Assembly (NCBI GenBank): GCA_016938815.1
Contig: JAFGTX010000217.1
Coordinates: 1-53,126 of the forward strand
Direction: 5' to 3'
DNA: 53,126 nt
Source: Clostridia bacterium
GTDB taxonomy: Bacteria > Bacillota > Clostridia > Peptostreptococcales > Acidaminobacteraceae
Translations under genes and position numbers: made by a program
Notes under the pieces: model-generated
What the model was told of the DNA's origin: nothing
What the model saw: the letters and a program-made list of their open reading frames with translations, nothing else
Database searches by the model: none
Shown: positions 27,801 to 35,464 of the stretch, piece by piece
Layout: each line of letters starts with the position of its first letter
How positions within the stretch are numbered: the stretch's first letter is position 1

Positions 27801-28355
27801 GAGCAGCACGGGCATATCGCGGTCATCGGCTATGAATACTACTGTAAGCTTTTGGAACAGGCTATGCGCAAGGTGAAGGGCGAAGTAGTAGAGGATGAAG
27901 TCGAAACGGAAATTAATTACAACATCAACGCTTACCTGCCGGATGACTATATTGGCAACGGCGACTATAAAGTAGAAATTTATAAGAAGATTGCGGCCAT
28001 AAGAGATCAACAAGACGCTTTCGCTATCGAGGAAGAAATCGAGGACCGTTTTGGCACCATACCGACATCGGTTTACAACCTTATCAATATTTCCTATGCC
28101 AAATCCTTGGCTAGAAATTTGGAGATTGTGGAAATTTCGGAGAAACTCAATGATATCGTATTTGTCTTCAAATCGTCTGAGTCAGTGTCTAAAGCCCTCT
28201 TGGAACGGTTGATGGAGGTCGGTGGCAATAGGATTGCCTTCGATGTCAGCGGCAAGCCAAGTGTGCGGTTGAAATTCTTCAAACGCAAGCTGACAAGGGA
28301 AGCTAAACTTGCTGATGTAACGGAGTTTCTTGAAAAAATTAATGTTTTAAATTAA
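24873..28355 (+). CDS. mfd: Transcription-repair coupling factor Mfd
   Basis: A 1160-residue DNA translocase that removes stalled RNA polymerase and recruits UvrA to damaged template strands. Domains in order: UvrB-like N-terminus (about 1-350), RNA-polymerase-interaction domain (about 490-560, GDLVVHESHGVGKYIG), RecG-like helicase with Walker A GDVGFGKTEVAIRA (about 643-656), DEEQ box and SLTATPIPRT-like TLTATPIPRT, then GRVGRSNRVAYAYL, and a C-terminal TRCF domain. Length is typical. It follows pth closely and precedes a PrsA-like foldase. In Bacillus spoVT follows mfd; it is missing here. Confidence 0.97.
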   Translation: MKAVISTNFSQSIAYKNIIRSVEEGHNPIYITGLELSAAALVADVLCTENGSANIIVTATEHEAKRIVGDLEVIASNVYHLPVKEVVFFHSFAHSNEILHERLSIIHKLLSGEQMTLVASVESLSSRQMDRQVFEKKAMTLSIGDVYDLEPLITEFLRLGYERVDRVEGKGMFSLRGGILDYYSPQMDEPRRIEFFDDEIDSIRTFDPVLQTSLEKVTETAVLPAKEILLYNDETFIKSIEKEISGRAMTDELQEEIHTLLENVKRYGYSEKLELFIDYFEKECHSLLDYLPPDGMVIMVNPNRITETSEAYKRGINEKFKDYFERGKLLKKEGNCTVPFVKLVAKTKAHKLLLMDHLQKGLIHYQPQQIIGMRTLEAPQYHGKIENLTSDLKRWMYKGYKVCIFVSGEKKVNNLYNSLSQENVIVEIKDASYDGEMLSGQCFIIEEQLSKGVVFDAIKFVVLSDFELFSVRKSKRRSFDKSRQIIKSYSDLSPGDLVVHESHGVGKYIGIDQLTVDNMKKDYFKIMYSGDDYLYIPIDQMELIQKYIGGEVASLKLNKLGGNEWKRAKSKVKKSIEDMTDELLVLYAERKARRGHAFGQDTDWQRQFEDMFPYEETRDQLKCIEEIKRDMESVLPMDRLLCGDVGFGKTEVAIRAAFKAVMDSKQVAILAPTTLLAQQHYTTLKERFSKFPATVEVLSRFKTKKEQDVILENVRNGTVDVIVGTHRLLSKDVVFKDLGLLVIDEEQRFGVKHKEKIKQLKTNVDVLTLTATPIPRTLHMSLVGVRDMSVIEDPPEDRYPIQTYVVEHDDYLLRDAIDREIGRGGQVFYVYNQVKDIDKIADNIRRLLPHAKVEFAHGQMNEHKLEKIMTAFLEHEFDVLVCTTIIETGLDISNVNTIIIDHADKMGISQLYQLRGRVGRSNRVAYAYLNYSRNKILSEVAEKRLQAIKEFTELGSGFKIAMRDLELRGAGNILGAEQHGHIAVIGYEYYCKLLEQAMRKVKGEVVEDEVETEINYNINAYLPDDYIGNGDYKVEIYKKIAAIRDQQDAFAIEEEIEDRFGTIPTSVYNLINISYAKSLARNLEIVEISEKLNDIVFVFKSSESVSKALLERLMEVGGNRIAFDVSGKPSVRLKFFKRKLTREAKLADVTEFLEKINVLN

Positions 28356-28411
28356 AGGGATTTCATATATAATTAAAAAAGATTGACATTGATAAGGAGA
28401 GGATTATAGAA

Positions 28412-29395
28412 ATGTTTAATAAAAAGAATTGGGTAGCTGCTCTTGTAATGTTACTTTTGGTAGCGCTTGTATCAGGATGCTCGCCACAGGGAGCAAATTC
28501 ATCACCAGAAATAACAGAGGATACATTGGCGGTTGTCAACGGTAAGACTATCCCGATTTCTGACTATACAAATAGTTTTGCATTGGTTGAAAAGAGTTAC
28601 AATGATTTATACGGAGACAGTATCTGGACGCAAGATATCAACGGTCGTACAGTGAAACAGATTATCAAGGATGAAATCGTGAATACCTTGGTTATTGAAG
28701 AATTGATTAAAAGCTTTGTCGAAGAAACTGGTTTTGTAGTCGATGAAGAAAAGGTGACTCAAACTTACCAGGATTTCCAAGATGCCATTGCAGAAGAAGC
28801 AGAACTTAAAACATTCTATGCGGATCATAACTTAGACGAAGTATTTTTTAAAGAAGAAATCAGAACGCAAATGATTGCAGAAGAGTTTAGAAGATTGGTG
28901 ACAGAAGACGTAAGAGCGGATGAAACTAAGTTGGAAGAACTTTACAATACGTATTCGATCCAAGTCAATGCAAGCCATATCTTAGTAGAAGATGAAGCGA
29001 CAGCAAACGATGTTTTGGAAAAAATCAATGCTGGTGGCGATTTTGCTGAATTGGCAGCGGAATATTCCAAAGATCCGGGCTCTGCGGCAAATGGCGGAAA
29101 TTTGGGCTATTTCCCTAGAGGGGTCATGGTGCCTGAATTTGAAGATATTGCATTTTCATTAGGTGTTGGAGAGGTTAGTGGTATCGTAGAATCTCAGTTT
29201 GGCTACCATATCATCGAAGTGGAAGATATCCAAACCATCAGAGATATCGAAGATGGTGGCGCGAACGAAGAGGAAATCACATATTACAAAGATTTAATCG
29301 TAAACAACTTAAGTGAGGATGCTTACAACGCAAAACTGGATGAGTTATTTGCTAGTGCAGATATCCAAAAATTTGTAGAAAAAATTAGCGAATAG
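28412..29395 (+). CDS. Peptidyl-prolyl isomerase lipoprotein (PrsA/SurA-like parvulin)
   Basis: A 327-residue exported foldase. The signal peptide ends in the lipobox VSGC (Cys23), so it should be lipid-anchored on the outer membrane face after LspA cleavage. An N-terminal SurA-like helical region (about 35-180) is followed by a parvulin domain (about 185-275) with ASHILVEDEATA, YSKDPGSAANGGNLGYFPRG and FGYHIIEVEDI. Parvulins help secreted proteins fold by isomerising Pro peptide bonds. A strong ribosome site (AAGGAGAGG) precedes ATG 28412. The gene is followed by a terminator, so mfd and this gene may form the end of the glmU-to-mfd transcript. Confidence 0.9.
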   Translation: MFNKKNWVAALVMLLLVALVSGCSPQGANSSPEITEDTLAVVNGKTIPISDYTNSFALVEKSYNDLYGDSIWTQDINGRTVKQIIKDEIVNTLVIEELIKSFVEETGFVVDEEKVTQTYQDFQDAIAEEAELKTFYADHNLDEVFFKEEIRTQMIAEEFRRLVTEDVRADETKLEELYNTYSIQVNASHILVEDEATANDVLEKINAGGDFAELAAEYSKDPGSAANGGNLGYFPRGVMVPEFEDIAFSLGVGEVSGIVESQFGYHIIEVEDIQTIRDIEDGGANEEEITYYKDLIVNNLSEDAYNAKLDELFASADIQKFVEKISE

Positions 29396-29400
29396 TCAGC

Positions 29401-29433
29401 AGACCCTTAGTAAGTATTGCTAAGGGTCTTTTT
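29401..29433 (+). terminator. Terminator after the PrsA-like gene
   Basis: AGACCCTTAG (29401-29410) pairs perfectly with CTAAGGGTCT (29420-29429), followed by T5. Confidence 0.9.
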
Positions 29434-29467
29434 AAATGGCATAAATAGCGTTAGGAGAGAATAGACG

Positions 29468-31075
29468 ATGTCAGGTAGAGAGTCGCAATCATTTATTAAA
29501 GGTGCTGCAATACTAGGTGTTGCAGCGATTTTAGTCAAAATATTGGGTGCTGTTTTTAGAATACCACTGGCGAATTTAATTGGCCCAGAGGGTATGAGTT
29601 ACTATCAAAGTGCGTACCCAATCTATATTTACTTATTGGTTGTTTCCACAGCGGGCTTCCCGGCGGCTGTGGCAAAGACCATTTCAGAGAAAACGTCCAT
29701 TGGCGATTACGATGGTGCAGACCATGTACTTCGTGTGGCATTCGGTCTGATGTTCAGTGTGGGACTAGCCAGTACGCTGATTATGTTCCTAGGGGCGGAT
29801 TTTATTGCAGAAAGCATAAAAAATCCGATGGCCTACTATTCCATTATGGCTTTGGCGCCAGCCCTTGTCTTTTCTTCTATCATGTCTGTTTTCAGAGGCT
29901 ACTTTCAAGGGATTCAGCACATGCAACCTTATGCGGTTTCTCAATTTGTAGAACAGTTTTTCAGAGTGGTGTTTGGTCTGGGTCTTGTTTTTTTATTCAT
30001 TGACAAGGGCACAGAGTACGCGGCTGCCAGTGCGACTTTTGGTGCGACGGCCGGGGGAATTGCAGGGTTCGTTATCATTTTCTGGATGTATGTCAAATAC
30101 AGAAAGACGCATCCGGTGGAAATGACGGGCGTATTTGAGCAAGAATCGAAGGGGAAAATCGTTAAACATCTTCTAATGATTGCCATTCCAATTACATTGG
30201 GGGCGACCATTATGCCGATTATGCAGTTGGTGGACTTGGCGATTGTTATGCCGCGCCTCAACAGTATTGGCATCGTAGAGCAAGCAAATGACCTCTACGG
30301 GCTTTTGACGGGTTATGCCCAAACCTTGATCAATTTACCGCAAACAATCACTGCAGCGGTGCAAATCAGCCTTGTGCCGGCGGTGGCGAGCTTTGCCATC
30401 AAAAAGGACTTTGGCGGGCTGAAAAAGACAGTTCAAAATGGTCTGCGGATCGGTCTTATGATCGGCTTGCCGTGTTCGGTAGGTCTGGTTGTCCTTGCGG
30501 AACCGATCATGCAGCTTTTATATCCTATGCAGCTTGAAACCGTTGAAATGACCGGACATATTCTGAGTATCCTAGGCTGGGGCGTCGTATTTTTATCGAC
30601 CTTCCAAATCAGTACAGGTATTTTGCAGGGCTTAGGTAAACAGGTGCTTCCTGCTAGAAACTTGGCGATTGGCGCAACGGTCAAAGCGGTGCTGACCTAT
30701 GTGCTTGTCGGCATTCCGTCACTTAATATCATGGGTGCGGCCATCGCGACGGTGACGTCATACATGATTTCCTCCGTACTCAACTATTTCAGTTTGATCA
30801 AGTATTCAGAGGCGAAAATCGATGTTAAGGATGTCTTTATCAAGCCGATGGTATCCGTAGCGGTCATGGGTGTTATTGCAAAGCTCAGCTACTGGGTACT
30901 ATCCGTGGTGGTGAGTGGCAATTTAGCGACTGTAGGGGCAATTTGTATCGCGGGCTTAGCCTATGGCATGATGCTCTTAGTGACAAAATCTTTTTCTGAA
31001 GCGGATTTCGAATTGTTGCCAAAGGGGCAACGTATTAAGAACACGTTGTTGAAATATAATTTATTAAAACTGTAA
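29468..31075 (+). CDS. SpoVB/YabM-like polysaccharide (lipid) flippase
   Basis: A 535-residue membrane protein with about 14 membrane segments of the MOP exporter superfamily (Wzx/SpoVB/MurJ-like group). The start FIKGAAILGVAAILVKILGAVF and YYQSAYPIYIYLL are typical of the YabM/SpoVB-type proteins of Firmicutes, which are thought to flip lipid-linked wall precursors. Its place between mfd and the yabN-type gene matches yabM in Bacillus. Because its function could be a general precursor flippase rather than spore cortex-specific, I give no symbol. The ribosome site TAGGAGAG lies before ATG 29468. Confidence 0.88.
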   Translation: MSGRESQSFIKGAAILGVAAILVKILGAVFRIPLANLIGPEGMSYYQSAYPIYIYLLVVSTAGFPAAVAKTISEKTSIGDYDGADHVLRVAFGLMFSVGLASTLIMFLGADFIAESIKNPMAYYSIMALAPALVFSSIMSVFRGYFQGIQHMQPYAVSQFVEQFFRVVFGLGLVFLFIDKGTEYAAASATFGATAGGIAGFVIIFWMYVKYRKTHPVEMTGVFEQESKGKIVKHLLMIAIPITLGATIMPIMQLVDLAIVMPRLNSIGIVEQANDLYGLLTGYAQTLINLPQTITAAVQISLVPAVASFAIKKDFGGLKKTVQNGLRIGLMIGLPCSVGLVVLAEPIMQLLYPMQLETVEMTGHILSILGWGVVFLSTFQISTGILQGLGKQVLPARNLAIGATVKAVLTYVLVGIPSLNIMGAAIATVTSYMISSVLNYFSLIKYSEAKIDVKDVFIKPMVSVAVMGVIAKLSYWVLSVVVSGNLATVGAICIAGLAYGMMLLVTKSFSEADFELLPKGQRIKNTLLKYNLLKL

Positions 31076-31086
31076 GGATGATGACT

Positions 31087-32544
31087 ATGAATCGTTTGAC
31101 AATTGTTGGTATGGGACCTGGTTCCAAAGAATTTTTAACGCTGGAGGCCTATCGCCATTTAACGAGTGGCAGTACGGTTTATTTGAGAACTTTAAAACAT
31201 CCGATTGTGCCATTTCTGATGGAAGAAGGCGGACAATTTGAGACATACGATGAATTCTATGATTTGTATGACACCTTTGATGCTGTCTATGAGCATATCG
31301 CTGCGGATGTTTTGGAAAAATTGAAAGAAACACCGGTAACTTATGCGGTACCGGGCAATCCTTTTGTAGCGGAGCGTACTGTGGAACTTCTCGCGGAGGC
31401 GTCTACGGCAGAAGGTTTTGAAATAGAATATGTCTATGGCGCGAGCTTTATCGACGCCATGATCACGGTACTCAAAAAAGATCCTGTGTATGGCTTGCGT
31501 ATACAGGATGGCTTGAAAATGGAGGCTTTTACGCCCTCTGTTCGGGAAGATCATATTTTCATTCAGGTCTACGACCAACGGGTGGCTTCGGATATCAAGA
31601 TCGATTTAGGCAAATATTATCCGGACGACTATCCTGTGACGGTGGTGCGGGGTGCGGGTATTCCGGGTGAAGAACGCATCGAGGTGGTACCACTCTACGA
31701 ATTGGATCGAATCGAGTGGCTGGATTATCTAACGTCACTTTACGTACCGGCCTGGTTGGACAAAACGGTCTATACTTTTTCTGATTTGCTGCGCATTATG
31801 GAGACGTTAAGAAGTCCTGATGGTTGTCCGTGGGACCGCGAGCAAAACCATGAAAGTCTTATGCCTTGCTTCTTGGAAGAAACCTATGAAGCCCTAGACG
31901 CGATCAAACGCTATGACATAGATGATATGATTGAGGAACTGGGCGATGTGCTCTTACAAATCGTCTTCCATGCCCAGTTGGGTGCGGAGGATGGCTATTT
32001 TGACATCCATGATATCATCCAAGGCATCGCTGAGAAAATGGTACTGCGCCATCCTCACGTTTTTGGCGATACCATGGTTGATTCTTCAGAAGAAGTGCTG
32101 GTGAATTGGAATAAGATAAAACAGACCGAGAAGAGCCATAAATCGCAATCTGAGGTGATGGATGCATTGCCTGCTATGATGCCTAATCTTATGAAGGCGG
32201 AAAAATTGCAAAAAATTGCCGCTAAGGTAGGTTTTGATTGGCCGGAAGTCGACGGTGCGGTGGATAAGCTCAGAGAGGAAATGGATGAAGTAATCGCTGA
32301 ATTGGAAGTATCTGATGACGAAAAGCTTGGCGAAGAATTAGGGGATTTGATTTTTTCCATTGTCAATGTCTGTCGCATGAAAAAAATCAGCCCGGAATTG
32401 GCACTTGAGATGACCAATCAAAAGTTTATAGATCGATTTAAATTCATCGAAAATACCCTAGAAAATGAAGGCAAACAATTTGAGGAAATGACCCTTGAAG
32501 AGCTTGATTTTATCTGGGAAAAAGCGAAAAATGTAAAAAAATAG
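31087..32544 (+). CDS. mazG: YabN-like fusion: tetrapyrrole methylase domain + MazG nucleotide pyrophosphohydrolase
   Basis: A 485-residue fusion protein. The N-terminal half (1-220) is a SAM-dependent tetrapyrrole (corrin/porphyrin) methylase-like domain, starting LTIVGMGPGSKEFLT. The C-terminal half (about 235-485) is MazG, with CPWDREQNHESL, the metal-binding EETYE and EELGD blocks, and a second MazG repeat. MazG hydrolyses abnormal or surplus NTPs; the role of the fused methylase domain is unknown. ATG 31087 is chosen because AAGGA (31074-31078) is eight bases away; ATGs at 31078 and 31081 overlap or crowd it. Order and fusion match yabN of Bacillus. Confidence 0.92.
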   Translation: MNRLTIVGMGPGSKEFLTLEAYRHLTSGSTVYLRTLKHPIVPFLMEEGGQFETYDEFYDLYDTFDAVYEHIAADVLEKLKETPVTYAVPGNPFVAERTVELLAEASTAEGFEIEYVYGASFIDAMITVLKKDPVYGLRIQDGLKMEAFTPSVREDHIFIQVYDQRVASDIKIDLGKYYPDDYPVTVVRGAGIPGEERIEVVPLYELDRIEWLDYLTSLYVPAWLDKTVYTFSDLLRIMETLRSPDGCPWDREQNHESLMPCFLEETYEALDAIKRYDIDDMIEELGDVLLQIVFHAQLGAEDGYFDIHDIIQGIAEKMVLRHPHVFGDTMVDSSEEVLVNWNKIKQTEKSHKSQSEVMDALPAMMPNLMKAEKLQKIAAKVGFDWPEVDGAVDKLREEMDEVIAELEVSDDEKLGEELGDLIFSIVNVCRMKKISPELALEMTNQKFIDRFKFIENTLENEGKQFEEMTLEELDFIWEKAKNVKK

Positions 32545-32614
32545 CAAAAAAAGACCCGAAATAGCAAAAAAGTGCAGAAAATCAACAAAAAATGAAAAAA
32601 AATACTTGAAAAAA
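32527..32614. other. Phased A-tracts (curved DNA) upstream of the HU gene
   Basis: Nine A-tracts of three to eight bases are centred near 32529, 32538, 32549, 32560, 32569, 32580, 32590, 32599 and 32612, a mean spacing close to 10.4 bases. A-tracts in phase with the helix bend DNA strongly. The last tracts overlap the -35 box of the hup promoter, where they could also act as an UP element. Confidence 0.7.
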
Positions 32615-32633
32615 GAGGAATTTTCAATATAAG
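32606..32633 (+). promoter_or_regulatory. Promoter of the HU gene
   Basis: TTGAAA (32606-32611), a 16-base spacer and TATAAG (32628-32633); TAAGAT two bases on is an alternative -10. The leader to GTG 32690 is about 50 bases. Confidence 0.6.
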
Positions 32634-32689
32634 ATAGAATTAAGCATATGGGAAAAGCTTTTTAATTATATTTTCAAGGAGGTTATATT

Positions 32690-32968
32690 GTGAACAAGGC
32701 GGAATTAGTTACAAGCATGGCTGAAAAATCTGGTTTAACAAAGAAAGATGCAGAAAACGCATTAAATGCTTTCATGAAGAGTGTTGATGAAGCGTTAGCG
32801 AAAGGTGACAAAGTTCAATTAGTTGGATTTGGTACTTTCGACGTAAGAGAAAGAAAAGCTAGAAAGGGTAGAAACCCAAGAGATCCTAAACAAGTGATCG
32901 AAATTCCAGCTTCAAAAGCTCCTGTTTTCAAAGCTGGTAAAGCACTTAAAGAATTAGTTAATAAGTAA
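32690..32968 (+). CDS. hup: HU family DNA-binding protein
   Basis: A 92-residue histone-like dimeric protein that bends and compacts DNA. MNKAELV at the start, VGFGTFDVRERKARKGRNPRD (the DNA-intercalating arm) and IPASKAPVFKAGKALKE are the HU signature. The start is GTG 32690 with a perfect AAGGAGG seven bases before it. It sits where yabN-hup-yabO are linked in many clostridia. Its codon use is strongly biased (AGA, GAA, AAA), as expected for an abundant protein. The upstream region is curved DNA, the kind HU prefers, so autoregulation is possible. Confidence 0.97.
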   Translation: MNKAELVTSMAEKSGLTKKDAENALNAFMKSVDEALAKGDKVQLVGFGTFDVRERKARKGRNPRDPKQVIEIPASKAPVFKAGKALKELVNK

Positions 32969-32978
32969 GATACTCAGA

Positions 32979-33005
32979 AAAAGCAGCTTTTAGCTGCTTT
33001 TTTTA
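32979..33005 (+). terminator. Terminator after the HU gene
   Basis: AAGCAGCT (32981-32988) pairs with AGCTGCTT (32992-32999), followed by a T run of six or more. Confidence 0.88.
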
Positions 33006-33040
33006 TATCCGTCAATATAATATAATGAGAGGTGTTATTC

Positions 33041-33283
33041 ATGAGACTTGATAAATATTTAAAAATTTCACGTTTGATCAAACGACGCAGCGTAGCTAAG
33101 GATGCCTGTGATTCAGGCAAGATTTCAGTCAATGACAAAGTGGCTAAGCCTGGTACGGAAGTGAAGGCTGGTGATACCATCACCATGACTTTTGGAGAAA
33201 AGTCCATGACGGTGGAAGTGCTGGATTTGAAAGAGCATGTCGCTAAGGAAAATTCAAAAGATTTGTATAAAATTATCGGTTAG
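33041..33283 (+). CDS. rqcP: S4-domain RNA-binding protein RqcP (YabO/Hsp15-like)
   Basis: An 80-residue S4-domain protein. MRLDKYLKISRLIKRRSVAKDACD followed by GKISVNDKVAKPGTEVKAGD is the classic Hsp15/RqcP pattern. In Bacillus RqcP (YabO) helps RqcH add Ala tails to nascent chains on stalled 50S subunits. ATG 33041 is chosen because GAGAGGTG is just before it; the GTG at 33032 lies inside that ribosome site. In Bacillus yabP and yabQ follow; here divIC comes next after 62 bases. Confidence 0.93.
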   Translation: MRLDKYLKISRLIKRRSVAKDACDSGKISVNDKVAKPGTEVKAGDTITMTFGEKSMTVEVLDLKEHVAKENSKDLYKIIG

Positions 33284-33345
33284 TGTGGATTTTTTTTCTA
33301 TTAAACGATATGATAGGGATATAAGACTGCCATAGGTGTGGGTGT

Positions 33346-33642
33346 ATGAAAAAGAGAAGAAGCTTTTTAAAACGGAATAGATATATGCTGGTACTCAGCA
33401 TAATTTTTGCGATATACATTTCGACAGCACTGATCAGTCAGGAGTTTCAGTATAGAAAGCTGTTGCAGGAAGAGTCGGATTACCAGGCCAAAATTGAATC
33501 GTTGAATGAAGAGATAGAGCGCCTTGAGTCTAAACTTGAAAGCAGTCAGGATCCACATGCAATCGAAAAGATTGCGAGAGAAAAACTAAAAATGGTTAAG
33601 CCTAATGAAATTATTTACATTATACAAGAAAATAATGAATAG
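33346..33642 (+). CDS. divIC: Septum formation initiator DivIC (FtsB family)
   Basis: A 98-residue bitopic membrane protein with a basic N-terminus, one membrane segment (about 12-30), an extracellular coiled coil (about 35-68, many Glu and Leu) and a C-terminal FtsB/DivIC segment (IEKIAREKLKMVKPNEIIYI). It joins FtsL and DivIB in the division complex that activates septal wall synthesis. Position before yabR is conserved in Firmicutes. The ribosome site is modest (GGTGTGGGTG) before ATG 33346. Confidence 0.92.
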   Translation: MKKRRSFLKRNRYMLVLSIIFAIYISTALISQEFQYRKLLQEESDYQAKIESLNEEIERLESKLESSQDPHAIEKIAREKLKMVKPNEIIYIIQENNE

Positions 33643-33685
33643 TACCGTTGGCTAGGCAAATTACTTAAGGAGGATTGTTTTTTTT

Positions 33686-34189
33686 ATGTCGTTGGAAGTT
33701 GGTTCAATTGTTAGCGGGAAAGTTGCAAAAATCACTAATTTTGGAGCTTTTGTAAAGCTTTCTGATGGTAAGTCTGGTTTATGTCACATTTCAGAGATAT
33801 CATCTGGATTTGTAAAAGAGGTTGCGGATGTATTAGAGTTAAATCAAGAGGTGTCTGTAAAGATTCTTAATATCAATGAGGAAGGCAAGATCAGTCTTTC
33901 GATCAAACAGGCCCAACCGGCAGAGAGTGAACCGAATAATAATGTTCAAAAGAAAAATTTTGACAAGAAAAGAGATTTTCAAAAGAAGGCTGATTTTCAA
34001 AAGAAAAATGATTTTCAAAAGAAAGCGGATTTTTCTAGATCACCGGCAGAATTTGGCGGTTATAAAGATAGCAAACCGAAAGAGGAAAACTTCGAGGATA
34101 TGTTGTCTGGCTACATGAAAAATTCAAGTGATAAATTGAAAAATATGAAAAAAGTGCGTTCTAGAAAAGGAAACGGATTTAACAGATAG
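33686..34189 (+). CDS. S1-domain RNA-binding protein (YabR-like) with DFQKK repeat tail
   Basis: A 167-residue protein. Residues 1-75 form one S1 (OB-fold) domain: EVGSIVSGKVAKITNFGAFV and GLCHISEIS are typical, as is ISLSIKQ at its end. The tail carries about four tandem six-residue units of the form DFQKKx (DNA period 18 bases, 33956-34034), then a basic C-terminus. YabR-type proteins are thought to bind RNA or ribosomes; the exact role is unknown. The basic repeat may add RNA affinity. AAGGAGG precedes ATG 33686 and a terminator follows. Confidence 0.88.
   Translation: MSLEVGSIVSGKVAKITNFGAFVKLSDGKSGLCHISEISSGFVKEVADVLELNQEVSVKILNINEEGKISLSIKQAQPAESEPNNNVQKKNFDKKRDFQKKADFQKKNDFQKKADFSRSPAEFGGYKDSKPKEENFEDMLSGYMKNSSDKLKNMKKVRSRKGNGFNR
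33956..34034 (+). repeat. 18-bp tandem repeat inside the yabR-like gene
   Basis: Units start at 33974, 33992 and 34010, each beginning GATTTTCAAAAGAA; a degenerate unit precedes (33956) and a partial one follows (34028). Near-identity at the DNA level suggests recent slippage or expansion. Confidence 0.9.
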
Positions 34190-34194
34190 TAACC

Positions 34195-34229
34195 TATAGC
34201 CCAGTGAGCACTCACTGGGCTATTCTTTT
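34195..34229 (+). terminator. Terminator after the yabR-like gene
   Basis: ATAGCCCAGTGAG (34196-34208) pairs perfectly with CTCACTGGGCTAT (34211-34223) around a two-base loop; TTCTTTTA follows. Confidence 0.85.
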
Positions 34230-34275
34230 ATACGGTTGAAGATACAGTGTTAAATCAGATAGGAGGGACAGCGTG

Positions 34276-35184
34276 ATGCATTATTCGGTTATTGATATAG
34301 GTTCCAATTCGGTAAGACATTTGAGTGCGGCTGTAGAAGACGGCAAGATTGAGGGTGATAAGCGTCTGATTGTGACGCGCTTGGGTGAGGGTGTCAACGA
34401 GACGAAACGTCTTACAGAGCGCGCGATTCGAGACACGATCGCTGCCATTGCAGAATTCAAGGAAGAAGCCGTTGCACATGGTGCTGAGGCGATTTACCTT
34501 ATGGCGACCAGTGCGGTGAGGGATGCGACGAATCAGGCAGACTTGCTGGATGGCGTCAGGGCGGCTACGGGTTTGAATATTGAGGTGCTATCAGGTGAAC
34601 GGGAAGCGGTTGTCGGCTGCTTGGGCGTTCAAAAAGGGCTTGCTGAGCGCAAATCCATCCTGATTGTGGATATTGGTGGCGGCAGTACGGAATTCATCGT
34701 TTTTGATGATGAGATCCGCCACGCTTCCAGCGCAGACGTTGGGGCGGTTCGCATGACTGGAAAACATATTTTCAATGATCCTATCCTAGAAGATGAAAAA
34801 CAGGCGGTTATTGAAGATGTGAAGGCCATCATCCGACCACATTTGGAAGCGGTGCTCGGGTATCGCTTTGAAGAGATTGTCGGCATCGGCGGCACGGCGA
34901 CGACTTTTGGCGCCATCGACCTTGAAATGGCCGTGTACGATCGCCACAAGATACACAACCATAGTGTGTATCTAGAATCGGTAAAAGCCATGAATGAACG
35001 TTTTCAGTCCTTGGATTTGGAAGCGCGAAAGCAGATTGTCGGTCTGGAACCTAAACGGGCGGATGTCATTACGGCCGGGGGTCTTATTTTACAGGTCGTC
35101 ATGGAAGTTTTGGAGCAACGCTATTTTCGTGTCAGTGACTACGATAATTTAGAGGGTTTTTTAGCTGAGAAACTTGGATTGTAA
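34276..35184 (+). CDS. Ppx/GppA family phosphatase (exopolyphosphatase-like)
   Basis: A protein of about 302 residues of the ASKHA fold. VIDIGSNSVRHLS is the first phosphate loop, and VDIGGGSTEFI with GVGGTATT-like GIGGTATTFG are the others. Members hydrolyse polyphosphate or the 5' phosphate of pppGpp; the short single-domain length fits the Firmicutes Ppx/GppA-like form. AGGAGGGA at 34261-34268 serves either GTG 34273 or ATG 34276; I prefer the ATG. In Bacillus this location holds spoIIE; here the ppx-like gene sits between yabR and the tRNA cluster. Confidence 0.88.
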   Translation: MHYSVIDIGSNSVRHLSAAVEDGKIEGDKRLIVTRLGEGVNETKRLTERAIRDTIAAIAEFKEEAVAHGAEAIYLMATSAVRDATNQADLLDGVRAATGLNIEVLSGEREAVVGCLGVQKGLAERKSILIVDIGGGSTEFIVFDDEIRHASSADVGAVRMTGKHIFNDPILEDEKQAVIEDVKAIIRPHLEAVLGYRFEEIVGIGGTATTFGAIDLEMAVYDRHKIHNHSVYLESVKAMNERFQSLDLEARKQIVGLEPKRADVITAGGLILQVVMEVLEQRYFRVSDYDNLEGFLAEKLGL

Positions 35185-35187
35185 GTA

Positions 35188-35216
35188 TTGACAGCGTTAA
35201 ATGAATGGTGTAATAT
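35188..35216 (+). promoter_or_regulatory. Promoter of tRNA-Met
   Basis: TTGACA (35188-35193), a 17-base spacer and TAATAT (35211-35216), 12 bases before the tRNA. Confidence 0.75.
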
Positions 35217-35228
35217 AAAAGCTGTCGT

Positions 35229-35305
35229 GGCGGCGTAGCTTAGTTGGCTAGAGCGTCCGGTTCATACCCGGAAGGTCGGTGGTTCGAGTCCACTCGCCGC
35301 TACCA
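35229..35305 (+). tRNA. tRNA-Met (anticodon CAT, elongator type)
   Basis: Acceptor GGCGGCG/CGCCGCT (first pair G-T), D arm, anticodon loop TTCATAC with CAT, variable AGGTC, T arm GGTGG-TTCGAGT-CCACT, encoded CCA. It lacks the C1-A72 mismatch of initiator tRNA and closely resembles Bacillus elongator tRNA-Met. Confidence 0.95.
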
Positions 35306-35330
35306 TTTAAATTTTTTTATGAAAAAGGGA

Positions 35331-35359
35331 TTGATTTCAAGTCAATTATATTGTATAAT
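35331..35359 (+). promoter_or_regulatory. Promoter of tRNA-Val
   Basis: TTGATT (35331-35336), a 17-base spacer and a perfect TATAAT (35354-35359), 25 bases before the tRNA. It gives the second tRNA its own start. Confidence 0.75.
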
Positions 35360-35384
35360 TTTCTTCGTAAGCAATTTCAAATTT

Positions 35385-35460
35385 GGGAGTATAGCTCAGC
35401 TGGGAGAGCACCTGCCTTACAAGCAGGGGGTCATAGGTTCGATCCCTATTACTCCCACCA
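35385..35460 (+). tRNA. tRNA-Val (anticodon TAC)
   Basis: Acceptor GGGAGTA/TACTCCC, D arm AGCTCAGCTGGGAGAGC, anticodon loop CTTACAA with TAC, T arm ATAGG-TTCGATC-CCTAT and encoded CCA. Confidence 0.96.
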
Positions 35461-35464
35461 ATTA

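Noticed and set aside
28383-28411. TTGACA-like -35 before the PrsA-like gene
   Set aside because: The -10 at correct spacing would overlap the ribosome site and start codon, so it cannot be the promoter.
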